The notes: generated from the sequence alone by a model not told the origin. 12,582 nucleotides of DNA from Brevundimonas sp. UBA2388 (GCA_002343425.1 DDSO01000150.1:1024-13605), one strand, 5' to 3'. Positions 1 to 8,020 are shown, counted from the stretch's first letter. Numbers and translations are program-made.

Positions 1-110
1 AACGTGGACGTGAACGTGGACGTGAGCGGCGACGTGAGCGGCGACGTGAACGTGGACGTGAGCGGCGACGGAGACATCGGCGACCGAGACCGAGACGAAG
101 ACCGAGACGC
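1..110. repeat. 12-bp tandem repeat grading into degenerate hexamers
   Basis: Positions 1-60 are five perfect-register 12-base units of two kinds: AACGTGGACGTG (1-12, 13-24, 49-60) and AGCGGCGACGTG (25-36, 37-48). A diverged sixth unit follows at 61-72, then a run of GAC-ending hexamers (CGAGAC, GAAGAC) to about 110. The array continues off the left edge, so its full length is unknown. It lies just past the stop of the minus-strand gene at 117 and is probably intergenic. A forward reading gives an acidic Asn-Val-Asp-Val/Ser-Gly-Asp stretch, but I see no sign that it is translated. Low-complexity arrays of this style are familiar from some large myxobacterial genomes; that link is inference. 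Confidence 0.8.
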
Positions 111-116
111 CCGCGC

Positions 117-671
117 TCAGCCGCGCAGTCCGCGCACGCCGAGCGCCAGCGACACGATCGCCATGATCCCGAGCAGGCCCACGATCGGCCACCGGCCCGA
201 CTCGCGCGCCGCGATCCACGCTTCGAGCTCCGCGCGCTCCCCGAGATGCACGTCGCGCGCTTCTCCGTCCGAGCCCTCGCTGCCGACCCGCGCGACGATC
301 GGATCACCCGCTCGCACGGCGGTCACCACCACGACGTAGGGCGGCGGACCGAGCCGGTCCACGTCGTCGAGCGCGTCGAGGTGCGGCAAGCCTTCGAGCG
401 ACTGCACCTCGCGGTGCTCGACCGGGTCGATGCGCCGCCATCCCTCCGGATGCGGCAGCCGCAGCGGCATGCGTCGCTCGCCGGTGTCGACCTCGATCGC
501 CGCGCTCCCGACCACCGTCGTCCACGCCTGATCGATCGCGCGCGAGCCACCCTTGGTCACACGCACCTCGCCGTAAAGGAACGGCTCGCCGACCGGAGAC
601 TCCACGAGCGCCACGCCCTCCGGCGCTGCGACGCGCCCTTCGAGGACGTCGATGCGACCCCGGTCTATGCC
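117..671 (-). CDS. C-terminal part of a membrane protein with a GIDE-like domain (5' end lost at the junction)
   Basis: The reading frame ends at a TGA at 117-119 and can be followed back about 184 codons, to where lepB-like sequence starts on the other strand. No start codon of its own can be assigned. The visible protein opens with a segment (LEGRVAAPEGVALVESP, then a Tyr and Val/Lys strand, then a Trp and DTGERRMPL) that resembles the GIDE domain of MULAN/GIDE-type membrane proteins. It ends in a clear transmembrane helix, WPIVGLLGIMAIVSLALGV, followed by a short basic tail (RGLRG). GIDE proteins usually have one helix on each side of the domain, so the first helix would lie in the missing part. 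Function is unknown. It is the convergent neighbour of lepB, an unusual position, and codon and residue style differ from the genes to the right. The GIDE assignment is tentative; that this frame is coding is more secure. Confidence 0.5.
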   Translation of the reverse strand, partial: GIDRGRIDVLEGRVAAPEGVALVESPVGEPFLYGEVRVTKGGSRAIDQAWTTVVGSAAIEVDTGERRMPLRLPHPEGWRRIDPVEHREVQSLEGLPHLDALDDVDRLGPPPYVVVVTAVRAGDPIVARVGSEGSDGEARDVHLGERAELEAWIAARESGRWPIVGLLGIMAIVSLALGVRGLRG

Positions 672-690
672 CGGGGTTCCGGCAAGAAGC
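655..690. other. Probable junction between unrelated sequences (chimeric join)
   Basis: To the left, the minus strand carries the interior of a membrane-protein gene with no start. To the right, the plus strand carries a lepB whose basic leader (SGKKRKSKGGSSSEG) is in frame but has no ATG, GTG or TTG of its own before the frame enters the opposite gene. Two genes cannot both lose their 5' ends at the same point by normal gene organisation, so a breakpoint lies here. It may be an assembly error, a contig join or a real recombination. The exact base cannot be fixed by eye. Confidence 0.65.
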
Positions 691-722
691 GCAAGTCGAA
701 GGGCGGCTCGAGCAGCGAGGGC

Positions 723-1451
723 ATGGAGATCTTCAAGACGATCTTCTTCGCCCTGTTGATCGCCCTGGTGCTGCGCGTGGTGCTGTTCCAGCCCTTCACC
801 ATTCCCTCGGCCTCGATGGAGCCCAACCTGTACGAGGGCGACTACATCGTCGTCTCGAAGTGGAGCTACGGCTACTCGAAGCACTCGATCCCGTTCAGCC
901 CGCCGATCTTCAGCGGCCGCATCATGTTGCCGGGCGTCAGCAATGAACCCCGCCGCGGCGACATCGTGGTGTTCAAGCTGCCGCGCGACAACGAGACGGA
1001 CTACATCAAGCGCCTGATCGGCCTGCCCGGCGACCGCATCCAGATGATCGACAATGTGCTGTTCATCAACGGCACGGCGGTCCGCGACGTCGAGATGAGC
1101 CGTCAGGACGTCCAGAACCTGTACGGGACCCAGCTGACCATCCAGCTGCGCGAGACCCTGCCGGAAGGCCGCGAGATCAACATCCAGGACTGGGGCCCCG
1201 GCAATATTTCGGACAACACCCCGGTGTTCGAGGTTCCCGCCGGCCACTATTTCATGATCGGCGACAACCGCGACAACTCGCAGGACAGCCGTTACGACGA
1301 GTACACCGGCGTGGGCTATGTCCCGGCCGAGAACCTGATCGGCAAGGCCGAGATCATCCTGTTCTCGTGGAAGCCCGGCGCCTCGCTGTGGAACCCGATC
1401 AGCTGGTTCACGAAGATCCAACCGAGCCGGTTCTTCACCGTTCTCGACTGA
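723..1451 (+). CDS. lepB: Signal peptidase I (5' end possibly truncated)
   Basis: Type I leader peptidase, the inner-membrane Ser/Lys protease that removes signal peptides from exported proteins on the periplasmic side. Counting from the ATG at 723 (242 residues), an N-terminal transmembrane helix covers about residues 5-22. The nucleophile box PSASMEP gives Ser31. The box with the general-base lysine reads RRGDIVVFK...DYIKRLIGLPGD, with Lys96. The conserved GDNRDNSQDSR box is at 180-190. All signature residues are present. The 16 in-frame residues before this ATG (basic, Ser/Gly-rich) look like a native cytoplasmic leader, but no start codon precedes them, so the true 5' end was probably lost at the junction near 670. 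The stop overlaps the rnc start by one base (TGATGA), so lepB, rnc and era are likely cotranscribed. Confidence 0.93.
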   Translation: MEIFKTIFFALLIALVLRVVLFQPFTIPSASMEPNLYEGDYIVVSKWSYGYSKHSIPFSPPIFSGRIMLPGVSNEPRRGDIVVFKLPRDNETDYIKRLIGLPGDRIQMIDNVLFINGTAVRDVEMSRQDVQNLYGTQLTIQLRETLPEGREINIQDWGPGNISDNTPVFEVPAGHYFMIGDNRDNSQDSRYDEYTGVGYVPAENLIGKAEIILFSWKPGASLWNPISWFTKIQPSRFFTVLD

Positions 1452-2167
1452 TGACTGACAGACGCGCCGAGGCAGTGCAGGCTCTGCGGCGCCGCCTCGG
1501 CCACGACTTCCGGGATCCGGCGCTGCTGGATCTGGCGCTGACCCACGCCAGCGTGGGGGAGGGGGCCGAGCGCGACGCACGCGGTCGGCCGTTCGCCGAC
1601 AACCAGCGGCTGGAGTTCCTGGGCGACCGGGTTCTGGGGCTGCTGGTCGCGGACCGGCTGGTGCGCGACTTCCCGGGCGCCGACGAGGGCGACATGTCCT
1701 CGCGCCTGCACGCGCTCGTCGACAAGGCCGCCTGCGCCCGCGTGGCCGAGGCCCTCGGGGTCGGCGACGCCATGCGGCTGTCGCCCGGCGAAACCAAACA
1801 GGGCGGGCGGCGTCGCGAGGGCGTGCTGGGCGACGCCATGGAAGCCCTGCTGGCCGCGGTCTGGCTGGACGGCGGCTTCGACGCGGTGCGGACGGTGTTT
1901 GACCAGGCATGGAAAGACGAGCTGTCCGCCCCGCCGCAAAAATCCCTGACCAATCCGAAATCGGCCCTGCAGGAGTGGGCGCTGGGGCTCGGAAAGCCCC
2001 TGCCGGCCTACCGGATCGTGGAACGGAAGGGTTCCGATCACGCCCCGACTTTCACCGTTGAAGCCAGCGTTGCCGGATATCCGCCCTTGACCGCGCAAGG
2101 GCGTTCGCGTCAGGACGCGGAGAAGGCGGCCGCGATCGGCCTGCTGCAGCGTGAAGGCGTGATTTGA
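1451..2167 (+). CDS. rnc: Ribonuclease III
   Basis: Double-strand-specific endoribonuclease that processes rRNA precursors and structured mRNAs in the cytoplasm; 238 residues, the usual length. The catalytic domain holds the signature NQRLEFLGDRVLG (Glu55, Asp59) and GDAMEALLAAVWLDGG (Asp128, Glu131), the four Mg2+-binding acidic residues of the family. A double-stranded-RNA-binding domain follows at about 169-236, starting NPKSALQEWA and ending with the Ala/Lys-rich helix QDAEKAAAIGLL. The ATG at 1451 shares its A with the lepB stop, and the reading frame further upstream is only lepB shadow, so this start is preferred. Its own stop overlaps the era start by four bases. The tight packing implies translational coupling through lepB-rnc-era. 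Confidence 0.96.
   Translation: MTDRRAEAVQALRRRLGHDFRDPALLDLALTHASVGEGAERDARGRPFADNQRLEFLGDRVLGLLVADRLVRDFPGADEGDMSSRLHALVDKAACARVAEALGVGDAMRLSPGETKQGGRRREGVLGDAMEALLAAVWLDGGFDAVRTVFDQAWKDELSAPPQKSLTNPKSALQEWALGLGKPLPAYRIVERKGSDHAPTFTVEASVAGYPPLTAQGRSRQDAEKAAAIGLLQREGVI
2153..2157 (+). promoter_or_regulatory. Ribosome binding site supporting the TTG start of era
   Basis: GAAGG lies inside the last codons of rnc, six bases before TTG at 2164. There is no competing ATG close by in the era frame, and the family's N-terminus (GFAAIIGAPNAGKS) begins ten residues after this TTG, so the spacing supports TTG as the real start. Confidence 0.6.
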
Positions 2168-3111
2168 CCGATACAGAAAACCAGCGGGCCGGCTTCGCCG
2201 CCATCATCGGCGCGCCCAATGCGGGCAAGTCGACGCTGGTCAACCGGCTGACCGGAACCAAGGTCTCGATCGTCACCCAGAAGGTCCAGACCACGCGCTT
2301 CCCCGTGCGTGGCATCGCCATCGAGGGGAATGCCCAGATCGTGCTGGTCGACACCCCCGGCATCTTCACCCCGCGCCGCCGTCTGGACCGGGCCATGGTC
2401 GCCTCGGCCTGGGGCGGGGCCTCGGACGCCGATGTGGTCGTCCACCTGATCGACGCCGCCTCCCACATCGCGTCCGAAGGCAAGGAAGGCCAGGCTGCCG
2501 ACCGGCGCTCGGCCGAGGACACCGAGACCATCATCGCCAACCTGAAGGCCAGCGACACCAAGGTCATCCTGGCCCTGAACAAGATCGACGGCATGCGCCG
2601 CGACACCCTGCTGGCCCTGTCGCACGCCCTGTTCGAAACCGGCGTCTATTCCGAGGTCTATATGATCTCCGCACTCAGCGGCGACGGCGTCGACGACCTG
2701 AAGCAGCGGCTGGCCCGGTCCATGCCCGCCGGGCACTGGCTCTATCCCGAGGACCAGTCCGCCGACGTGCCGATGCGCGTCCTGGCCGCCGAGATCACGC
2801 GCGAGAAGGTCTATCTGCGGGTCCACGAGGAACTTCCCTATTCGGCGGCGGTGGAGACCACGGCATTCGAGGACAAGGCCGACGGCTCGGCGCGGATCGA
2901 GCAGATCATCTATGTCGAACGCGAGAGCCAGCGGCCCATCGTGCTGGGCAAGGGCGGCCAGACCCTTAAATGGATCGGCCAGAAGTCGCGCGAGGAACTG
3001 ACCGAACTGCTGGACCGGCCCGTCCACCTGTTCATCACGGTCAAGGTCGACCCGAAATGGCAGGACAGCCGCGCGCTCTACGCCCAGTTCGGGCTGGATT
3101 TCGACGTCTAG
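2164..3111 (+). CDS. era: GTPase Era, 16S rRNA-binding ribosome assembly factor
   Basis: Essential GTPase that binds the 3' end of 16S rRNA and helps mature the 30S subunit. It has 315 residues, normal for the family. The GTPase motifs are in order: G1 GAPNAGKS (16-23), the switch I region around QTTRFPVRG (42-50), G3 DTPG (63-66), G4 NKID (139-142) and G5 SAL (169-171). The C-terminal KH domain has its GxxG loop as GKGG (262-265), within the Era-typical context RPIVLGKGGQTLKWIG. The start is a TTG overlapping the rnc stop (TTGA), with GAAGG six bases upstream. Position after lepB-rnc matches the widespread proteobacterial order. recO, often next to era, is here displaced about 6.6 kb downstream by an accessory block. 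Confidence 0.97.
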   Translation: MTDTENQRAGFAAIIGAPNAGKSTLVNRLTGTKVSIVTQKVQTTRFPVRGIAIEGNAQIVLVDTPGIFTPRRRLDRAMVASAWGGASDADVVVHLIDAASHIASEGKEGQAADRRSAEDTETIIANLKASDTKVILALNKIDGMRRDTLLALSHALFETGVYSEVYMISALSGDGVDDLKQRLARSMPAGHWLYPEDQSADVPMRVLAAEITREKVYLRVHEELPYSAAVETTAFEDKADGSARIEQIIYVERESQRPIVLGKGGQTLKWIGQKSREELTELLDRPVHLFITVKVDPKWQDSRALYAQFGLDFDV

Positions 3112-3115
3112 ACCC

Positions 3116-4334
3116 TTGTTCCACGTTCCCAGAAAATCCGGGGGCCATCCCCGGTTGGCGATGGCCGTCATCGCCCTGCTGGTCGTTCTGTTCGTCGGGC
3201 TTATCATCTGGACGACGGTCCGGCCCGCGCCGACAGCGCCGGCGCCTGAGCCCTTGCCGCCCCGCCCGCCCGTCGTCGTGGTCGAGTCACTGCCGCAACT
3301 TGCGGAACAGCTGGGCCGCTGGGGCGGTTCGGGCCAGTTCACCGGCGGCGTACTGGTCGCGCGGGGCGACGAGGTGCTGTTCCGGCAGGTTCACGGGTTC
3401 GCCAACCGGAGCCTCGGAACGCCGCTGGCGCTGAATTCCCGATTCCGCCTGGCCTCGGTCAGTAAACAGTTCACCGCCGCCGCCATCCTGAGGCTGCAGG
3501 ACGAGGGCGTGCTGTCGACCGATGATCCGGTTTGCAAATGGATCGAGCCCTGTCCGCCCGCGTGGGCGCCGATCCGCCTGCATCACCTGCTCAGCCACAG
3601 TTCCGGCATTCCCGACCTGATGGCGCGACCGGCCTGGGGCATTCGCCGCGTGACGCCGGCGACAATGGAAGAATTGACTGCAGAATCGATACAGTATGGC
3701 CTTCAGTTCTCACCGGGAACGAAGGTTCGCTACAACAACGCCGCCTACAATCTGCTGGGCGCCGTGGTCGAAAAGGCCAGCGGACGGCCCCTGCACCCCT
3801 ATTTGCGCACCGCCTTTTTTGATCCGCTCGGCATGGCGGACACCGGTTATGACGACGGCGCGTCGGACGTGATCATGGGCTACGCCAACCTGGTCGGCGG
3901 TCTGGCCGAACAGCCGAACGCCAATGTCAGCATCATCGTCGGGGCCGGGGCCATGTACTCGACCCTGGACGATCTGCTGGTCTGGCAACGCGCCCTGCAT
4001 GGCGGCCATCTGTTGAGCCCGCGCAGTTATGCGATGATGATCGCCGATCACGCGCCAGCGGACACCCCGGACGAACGGGGTCGACCGCGTCGCGGTTGGG
4101 GCTTCGGTGTGTTCAACAACAGCATCGGCCAGCGCGTTTCGCCGGCGTTCCAGGATCGCCAGATCTTCCACACCGGCAGCTGGTCGGGGTTCCGCAATCT
4201 GATGACCTGGCAGCCGGACGGGGACGTCACGGTGATCGTGCTGTCGAACAATTTCCACCAGCGTGATGCGGTCTTCCTGCTGTCCCAGCAGGGCATGGCC
4301 GAGGCGTTGGGGCGGCCGTTCCCTACAGCGATGG

Positions 4335-4342
<8 letters not shown>
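3116..4342 (+). CDS. Membrane-anchored serine hydrolase of the beta-lactamase/class C (AmpC-like) family
   Basis: Penicillin-binding-protein-fold serine hydrolase (408 residues from the TTG at 3116), probably tethered in the inner membrane and acting in the periplasm. A basic leader (RKSGGHPR) and a transmembrane helix at about 16-33 precede a Pro/Ala-rich linker (37-52). The catalytic triad motifs of the family are complete: SxxK as SVSK (Ser114, Lys117), YxN as YNN (Tyr206-Asn208), and HTG (352-354) in place of KTG. Two cysteines (140, 146) in the exported part could form a disulfide. The substrate cannot be told: family members include esterases, D-amino peptidases and carboxypeptidases as well as beta-lactamases, and resistance should not be assumed. 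Neither start has a good ribosome binding site. ATG at 3161 is the alternative, but it would remove the positive charges expected before the helix. It lies just after era and converges on the CoA-transferase. Confidence 0.85.
3138..3154 (+). other. GC-rich hairpin just after era
   Basis: CCGGGG (3138-3143) pairs with CCCCGG (3149-3154) across a five-base loop, 26 bases past the era stop. No T-run follows, so it is not a classic intrinsic terminator. If the downstream hydrolase starts at ATG 3161 the hairpin would lie in its leader; if it starts at TTG 3116 the hairpin is coding. Role unproven. Confidence 0.3.
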
Positions 4343-5900
<1,558 letters not shown>

Positions 5901-6146
5901 TTAGAGTGCGTAGATCGTCGCGTCAGCCTTCGCGGGCATCTCGGTTTCCCGGGCCGGGAAGACCGCCCGCAACGAGGCGTCGCGCAGCCACAGTCCGCCC
6001 TACATGAACAGGCCGAGCCAGCGCCAAACAGGGTGTGGCTGAACAACGGGTTCTCGACCCGCAGACTGGTGGCGATGGAGGCGCCGAGCATGAACAGGAC
6101 GAACAGCCCGCTCAGCACCCGGCCCGTCCAGACGGACGAGAGGCCT
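5901..6146 (-). pseudogene. DoxX-family membrane protein, degraded remnant
   Basis: This is the dead last member of the ArsR operon. Read on the minus strand, one frame gives WTGRVLSGLFVLFMLGASIA, the usual start of small DoxX-like four-helix membrane proteins. It then jumps at about 6070/6071 straight to TSLRVENPLFSHTLFG, which belongs near the C-terminus. The middle, roughly 60 codons with the central helices, is missing, apparently by deletion between two similar Ala-Ile-Ala coding stretches. Near 6020-6024 one base is lost, shifting the frame. The new frame reads LGLFM, then a TAG at 6000-6002 where a Trp codon is expected, then GGLWLRDASLRAVFPA and a C-terminal tail to a TAA at 5901-5903. 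There is no ATG; GTG at 6118 is the only possible start. Three independent lesions make a sequencing error unlikely as the whole cause. Intact relatives are about 130 residues, of unknown or redox/stress-linked function. Confidence 0.8.
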
Positions 6147-6587
6147 TCACGACGCCGGCTTCCAGTCAGCCGACGGAATGGTGTTGACCATCCAGGGCAC
6201 GCCGAACCTGTCGATCAGCCCGCCGTAGCCCGGCGACCAGAAGGTCTCGCCGAACGGCATGGTGGGCCGGCCGCCCTCGACCAGGGCGTCATACCAGCGG
6301 CGCGCCTCGGCCAGGTCGTCAGTGTGCACGGTGACGTCGAAGCCGTTCTTCGGCTTGTCGATCCCCGGGGCCCAGTCGACGTCCATGTCGGCGCCCATAA
6401 TGGCCTGGTCGCCGACCTCCAGCCAGCAGTGCATCAGCCAGTCGCGGTACTGCGGACCGACCGGCATGTCCGGGGGGCCGTCGGCGTAGGGCAGGGCAGC
6501 GGTGACCCTGCCGCCGAGCACCTCAGCGTAGAACCCGAAGGCCTCGCGGCACTGGCCGCGGAAGCTCAGGCTGGTGACGATCTTCAT
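6147..6587 (-). CDS. VOC-family protein (PhnB-like glyoxalase fold)
   Basis: A 146-residue vicinal-oxygen-chelate protein of the PhnB-like group. It has the two beta-alpha-beta-beta-beta repeats expected of the fold. The first repeat starts MKIVTSLSFRGQCREAFGFY and continues with AEVLGGRV. The second is around GFDVTVHTDDLAEARRWYDALVEGG (83-107). The family's closing signature, ETFWSPGYGGLIDRFGVPWMV (114-134), contains the WxxxYG(G) and DxFGVxW elements. Such proteins are often mislabelled 3-demethylubiquinone methyltransferase; substrate and metal are unknown. The ATG at 6587 is well supported by AGGAGA (6595-6600), seven bases upstream, which lies inside the end of the preceding SRPBCC gene. 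Three bases separate the two genes, so they are cotranscribed. The following DoxX gene began directly after its stop. Confidence 0.88.
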   Translation of the reverse strand: MKIVTSLSFRGQCREAFGFYAEVLGGRVTAALPYADGPPDMPVGPQYRDWLMHCWLEVGDQAIMGADMDVDWAPGIDKPKNGFDVTVHTDDLAEARRWYDALVEGGRPTMPFGETFWSPGYGGLIDRFGVPWMVNTIPSADWKPAS

Positions 6588-6590
6588 CGG

Positions 6591-7073
6591 TCAGTCTCCT
6601 GTGGCTTGATCCTGAAGGAAGGCCTCCAGACGCTCGAAGGTGCTGGTCCAGCCGTGTTTGTGTCCGGTCAGGCTCTGTTCCGACTTCAGCCCCTCGTGGG
6701 TGAAATCCATCAGGGTGCCGCCGTCAGGCGCGTCGCTGAGCTGGACCGTGACAAGGGTGTCGACCGGCGGTCCGTCTTCGTGGGACTCATCCCATTTGAA
6801 GGTGAAGACCAACCGCTCCTCCGGCACGATCTCGCGATAGACGCCGCCCTGCCACAGGTTCTCGCCGGTGTCGGGCGAGCGAAGGCAGGCCCGCCATTCG
6901 CCGCCGACGCGGAAGTCGCCGGCGCCGGAGACCATCGGCCATTCGACCGGACCCATCCACAGCACCCGGATTTCGGGACTGGTCCACGCCCGCCAGACTA
7001 GCGGTCGCGGCGCATCGAAATGACGCTGCATCCGCAGGGTCGGACGGGCGGCGATGCTGTCGACGAAGGTCAT
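6591..7073 (-). CDS. SRPBCC-fold protein, AHSA1/CalC type (second copy in operon)
   Basis: A 160-residue START/Bet v1-like hydrophobic-pocket protein of the AHSA1 (Aha1 C-terminal-like) group. It shows the family pattern: a first strand LRMQRHFDAPRPLVWRAWTS (13-32) with the W(R/K)AWT motif, a G-rich GGEWRACLRSP strand, the YREIVPEERLVFTFKW strand pair, VTVQLSD with a following THEGL, and the closing amphipathic helix GWTSTFERLEAFL. Despite the 'activator of Hsp90' label, bacterial members have no proven chaperone role; a small-molecule binding or sequestration role is more likely. The ATG at 7073 has GAAGAGG (7081-7087) seven bases upstream. It is the third gene of the ArsR operon, 41 bases after the other SRPBCC gene and 3 bases before the VOC gene. 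Confidence 0.88.
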   Translation of the reverse strand: MTFVDSIAARPTLRMQRHFDAPRPLVWRAWTSPEIRVLWMGPVEWPMVSGAGDFRVGGEWRACLRSPDTGENLWQGGVYREIVPEERLVFTFKWDESHEDGPPVDTLVTVQLSDAPDGGTLMDFTHEGLKSEQSLTGHKHGWTSTFERLEAFLQDQATGD

Positions 7074-7114
7074 CGGGCGGCCTCTTCAGCGGGTCCGGTC
7101 GCGGCCGGGGAGGG

Positions 7115-7618
7115 TCAGTGGGTTTTCAGAAGTTCGGCCAGCTGGTCGGCGCAGGTCCCCCAGCCTTCGTGGAAGCCCATGGCCTCATGCTGTTGCTTCG
7201 TCTCGGCGTTCCAGTGGCGCGCCGTGGCGACATACTCGGTCTTGCCGTCGTCCATCGGCGTCAGCTCCACCGTGGCGACCATGAAGGGCTGACCGGCGGG
7301 CTCCCAGTCGGGCGTGAAGGCGTCGGTCGTGATCCAGCGTCGGCTGGGCTCGACCGCGAGGAAGACGCCGCTGTTCGGGATCCGCTCGCCATCCGGCCCG
7401 TGCATGACGAAGTTGAATACGCCGCCGGGCCGCGGGTCGATCTGGATATCGGAGATCGACCAGGGCTTGGGGACGAACCACTGTTGCAGCAGCTCCGGCG
7501 TCATCCAGGCCTTCCAGATCCTCTCCGGGCTGGCGTCGATGACGCGGCGGAGGACCAGCGCATGCTGATGCGCGACGCCGTCGGTGTTGCAGGGGTTGCT
7601 TTCAGTTTCTCGGCCCAT
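7115..7618 (-). CDS. SRPBCC-fold protein, AHSA1/CalC type (first copy in operon)
   Basis: A 167-residue SRPBCC protein directly downstream of and overlapping arsR by 17 bases. Family marks are RVIDASPERIWKAWMTPELL (25-44) followed by QQWFVPKPW, the PGGVFNFVMHGPDG strand (68-81), the strand after SRRWITTDAF, VATVELTPMDDGKTEYVAT, and the terminal helix GFHEGWGTCADQLAELL. It differs clearly from the second copy (MHGPDGERIPN versus RSPDTGENLWQ), so this is an old paralogous pair rather than a recent duplication. The start ATG at 7618 has a GGGGA-type ribosome site within the last codons of arsR, so translation is probably coupled to the repressor. The ligand is unknown. Pairs of SRPBCC genes under an ArsR repressor are common in Caulobacterales and other Proteobacteria, but the inducing signal is not established. 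Confidence 0.88.
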   Translation of the reverse strand: MGRETESNPCNTDGVAHQHALVLRRVIDASPERIWKAWMTPELLQQWFVPKPWSISDIQIDPRPGGVFNFVMHGPDGERIPNSGVFLAVEPSRRWITTDAFTPDWEPAGQPFMVATVELTPMDDGKTEYVATARHWNAETKQQHEAMGFHEGWGTCADQLAELLKTH

Positions 7619-7949
7619 CGGGGTCCCCTTTCTGGATTTTCTTGAGGTAGGCGTCGAGGCGGTCGAAGCTGGCGTCCCAGTAGCGGCGATAGTGGTCCAG
7701 CCACTCGGCGATGCCCTTGAACGCCATCGGCTCCAGCCGGGCGGGACGCCACTGCGCCTCGCGACCCCGGCTGATAAGTCCGGCCTTCTCCAGCACCTTC
7801 AGATGTTTCGACACGGCCGGCAGGCTCATGTCGAACGGCGCCGCGAGTTCGTTGACGCTGGCCTCGCCCTCGCACAGCCGCGCCAGGATGGCCCGACGGG
7901 TCGGGTCGGCCAGGGCCGCGAATTTGGCGGAGAGGGGATCGGTCTGCAT
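7602..7949 (-). CDS. ArsR-family winged-helix transcriptional repressor
   Basis: A 115-residue ArsR/SmtB-fold regulator. The N-terminal helix has the typical FAALADPTRRAILARL (10-25), the helix-turn-helix spans about 31-60 (SVNELAAPFDMSLPAVSKHL, then KVLEKAGLIS), and the wing follows around RGREAQWRPARLEP. The C-terminal half is rich in Trp, Tyr and basic residues (EWLDHYRRYWDASFDRL), usual for the SRPBCC-linked subgroup. The metal-binding ELCVCDL-type motif is absent and the only cysteine is Cys26, so it is unlikely to be a classical arsenic or heavy-metal sensor. It is the first gene of the operon with two SRPBCC genes, VOC and decayed DoxX, and it probably represses itself through the palindromes at 7968-8019. 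The ATG at 7949 is the natural start; its ribosome site is weak. Confidence 0.92.
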   Translation of the reverse strand: MQTDPLSAKFAALADPTRRAILARLCEGEASVNELAAPFDMSLPAVSKHLKVLEKAGLISRGREAQWRPARLEPMAFKGIAEWLDHYRRYWDASFDRLDAYLKKIQKGDPDGPRN

Positions 7950-7967
7950 GACGGTGACTTCGTGCGT

Positions 7968-7981
7968 AACTGATCGGTTAA
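7968..7981. promoter_or_regulatory. Putative ArsR operator, promoter-proximal copy
   Basis: AACTGATCGGTTAA, an imperfect palindrome (AACTG/CGGTT arms, one mismatch), 18 bases upstream of the arsR start. It matches the second copy at 8006-8019 at 12 of 14 positions and would cover the -10/transcription start zone of the arsR promoter. Binding by ArsR is inferred from position and symmetry. Confidence 0.6.
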
Positions 7982-8007
7982 GTGCAACGACCTGGACGGG
8001 CTGTCAA
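7979..8007 (-). promoter_or_regulatory. Predicted promoter of the arsR operon
   Basis: On the minus strand a perfect TTGACA (8002-8007, followed by G as in the Caulobacter housekeeping -35) stands 17 bases before a weak -10 candidate, CACTTA (7979-7984), or the overlapping TTAA. The start would fall near 7972, giving a short leader to the ATG at 7949. The -10 is poor, so the exact start is uncertain. Confidence 0.5.
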
Positions 8008-8020
8008 CCGTTCGGTTAAA
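7993..8020 (+). promoter_or_regulatory. Weak candidate promoter toward the FMN oxidoreductase
   Basis: TGGACG (7993-7998) and TTAAAT (8015-8020) are 16 bases apart, each matching four of six consensus bases. The -10 overlaps the distal operator, so ArsR could control both directions. An A-rich patch follows (AAATAAAAAAGAG). Tentative. Confidence 0.3.
8006..8019. promoter_or_regulatory. Putative ArsR operator, distal copy
   Basis: AACCGTTCGGTTAA contains a perfect inverted repeat AACCG-TT-CGGTT. It starts 38 bases from the proximal copy and overlaps the TTGACA box of the arsR promoter by two bases. Consensus of the two sites is AACYGWTCGGTTAA. Confidence 0.6.

Noticed and set aside
4..339. 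Plus-strand 111-codon frame over the tandem repeat
   Set aside because: Repeat-derived Asp/Val/Ser residues followed by antisense of the minus-strand gene; no ribosome site or family features.
246..722. Plus-strand open frame extending lepB upstream by 159 codons
   Set aside because: It is antisense to the GIDE-like gene, its residues are Arg/His/Asp-rich without lepB similarity, and the continuity arises by chance across the junction.
672..1910. Minus-strand open frame continuing the GIDE-like gene beyond the junction
   Set aside because: This part is antisense to lepB and rnc, Arg/Pro-rich, with no domain; it is a high-GC shadow.
2110..3342. Minus-strand 410-codon frame
   Set aside because: Antisense to era and the start of the hydrolase; Asp/Gly/Val-rich shadow.
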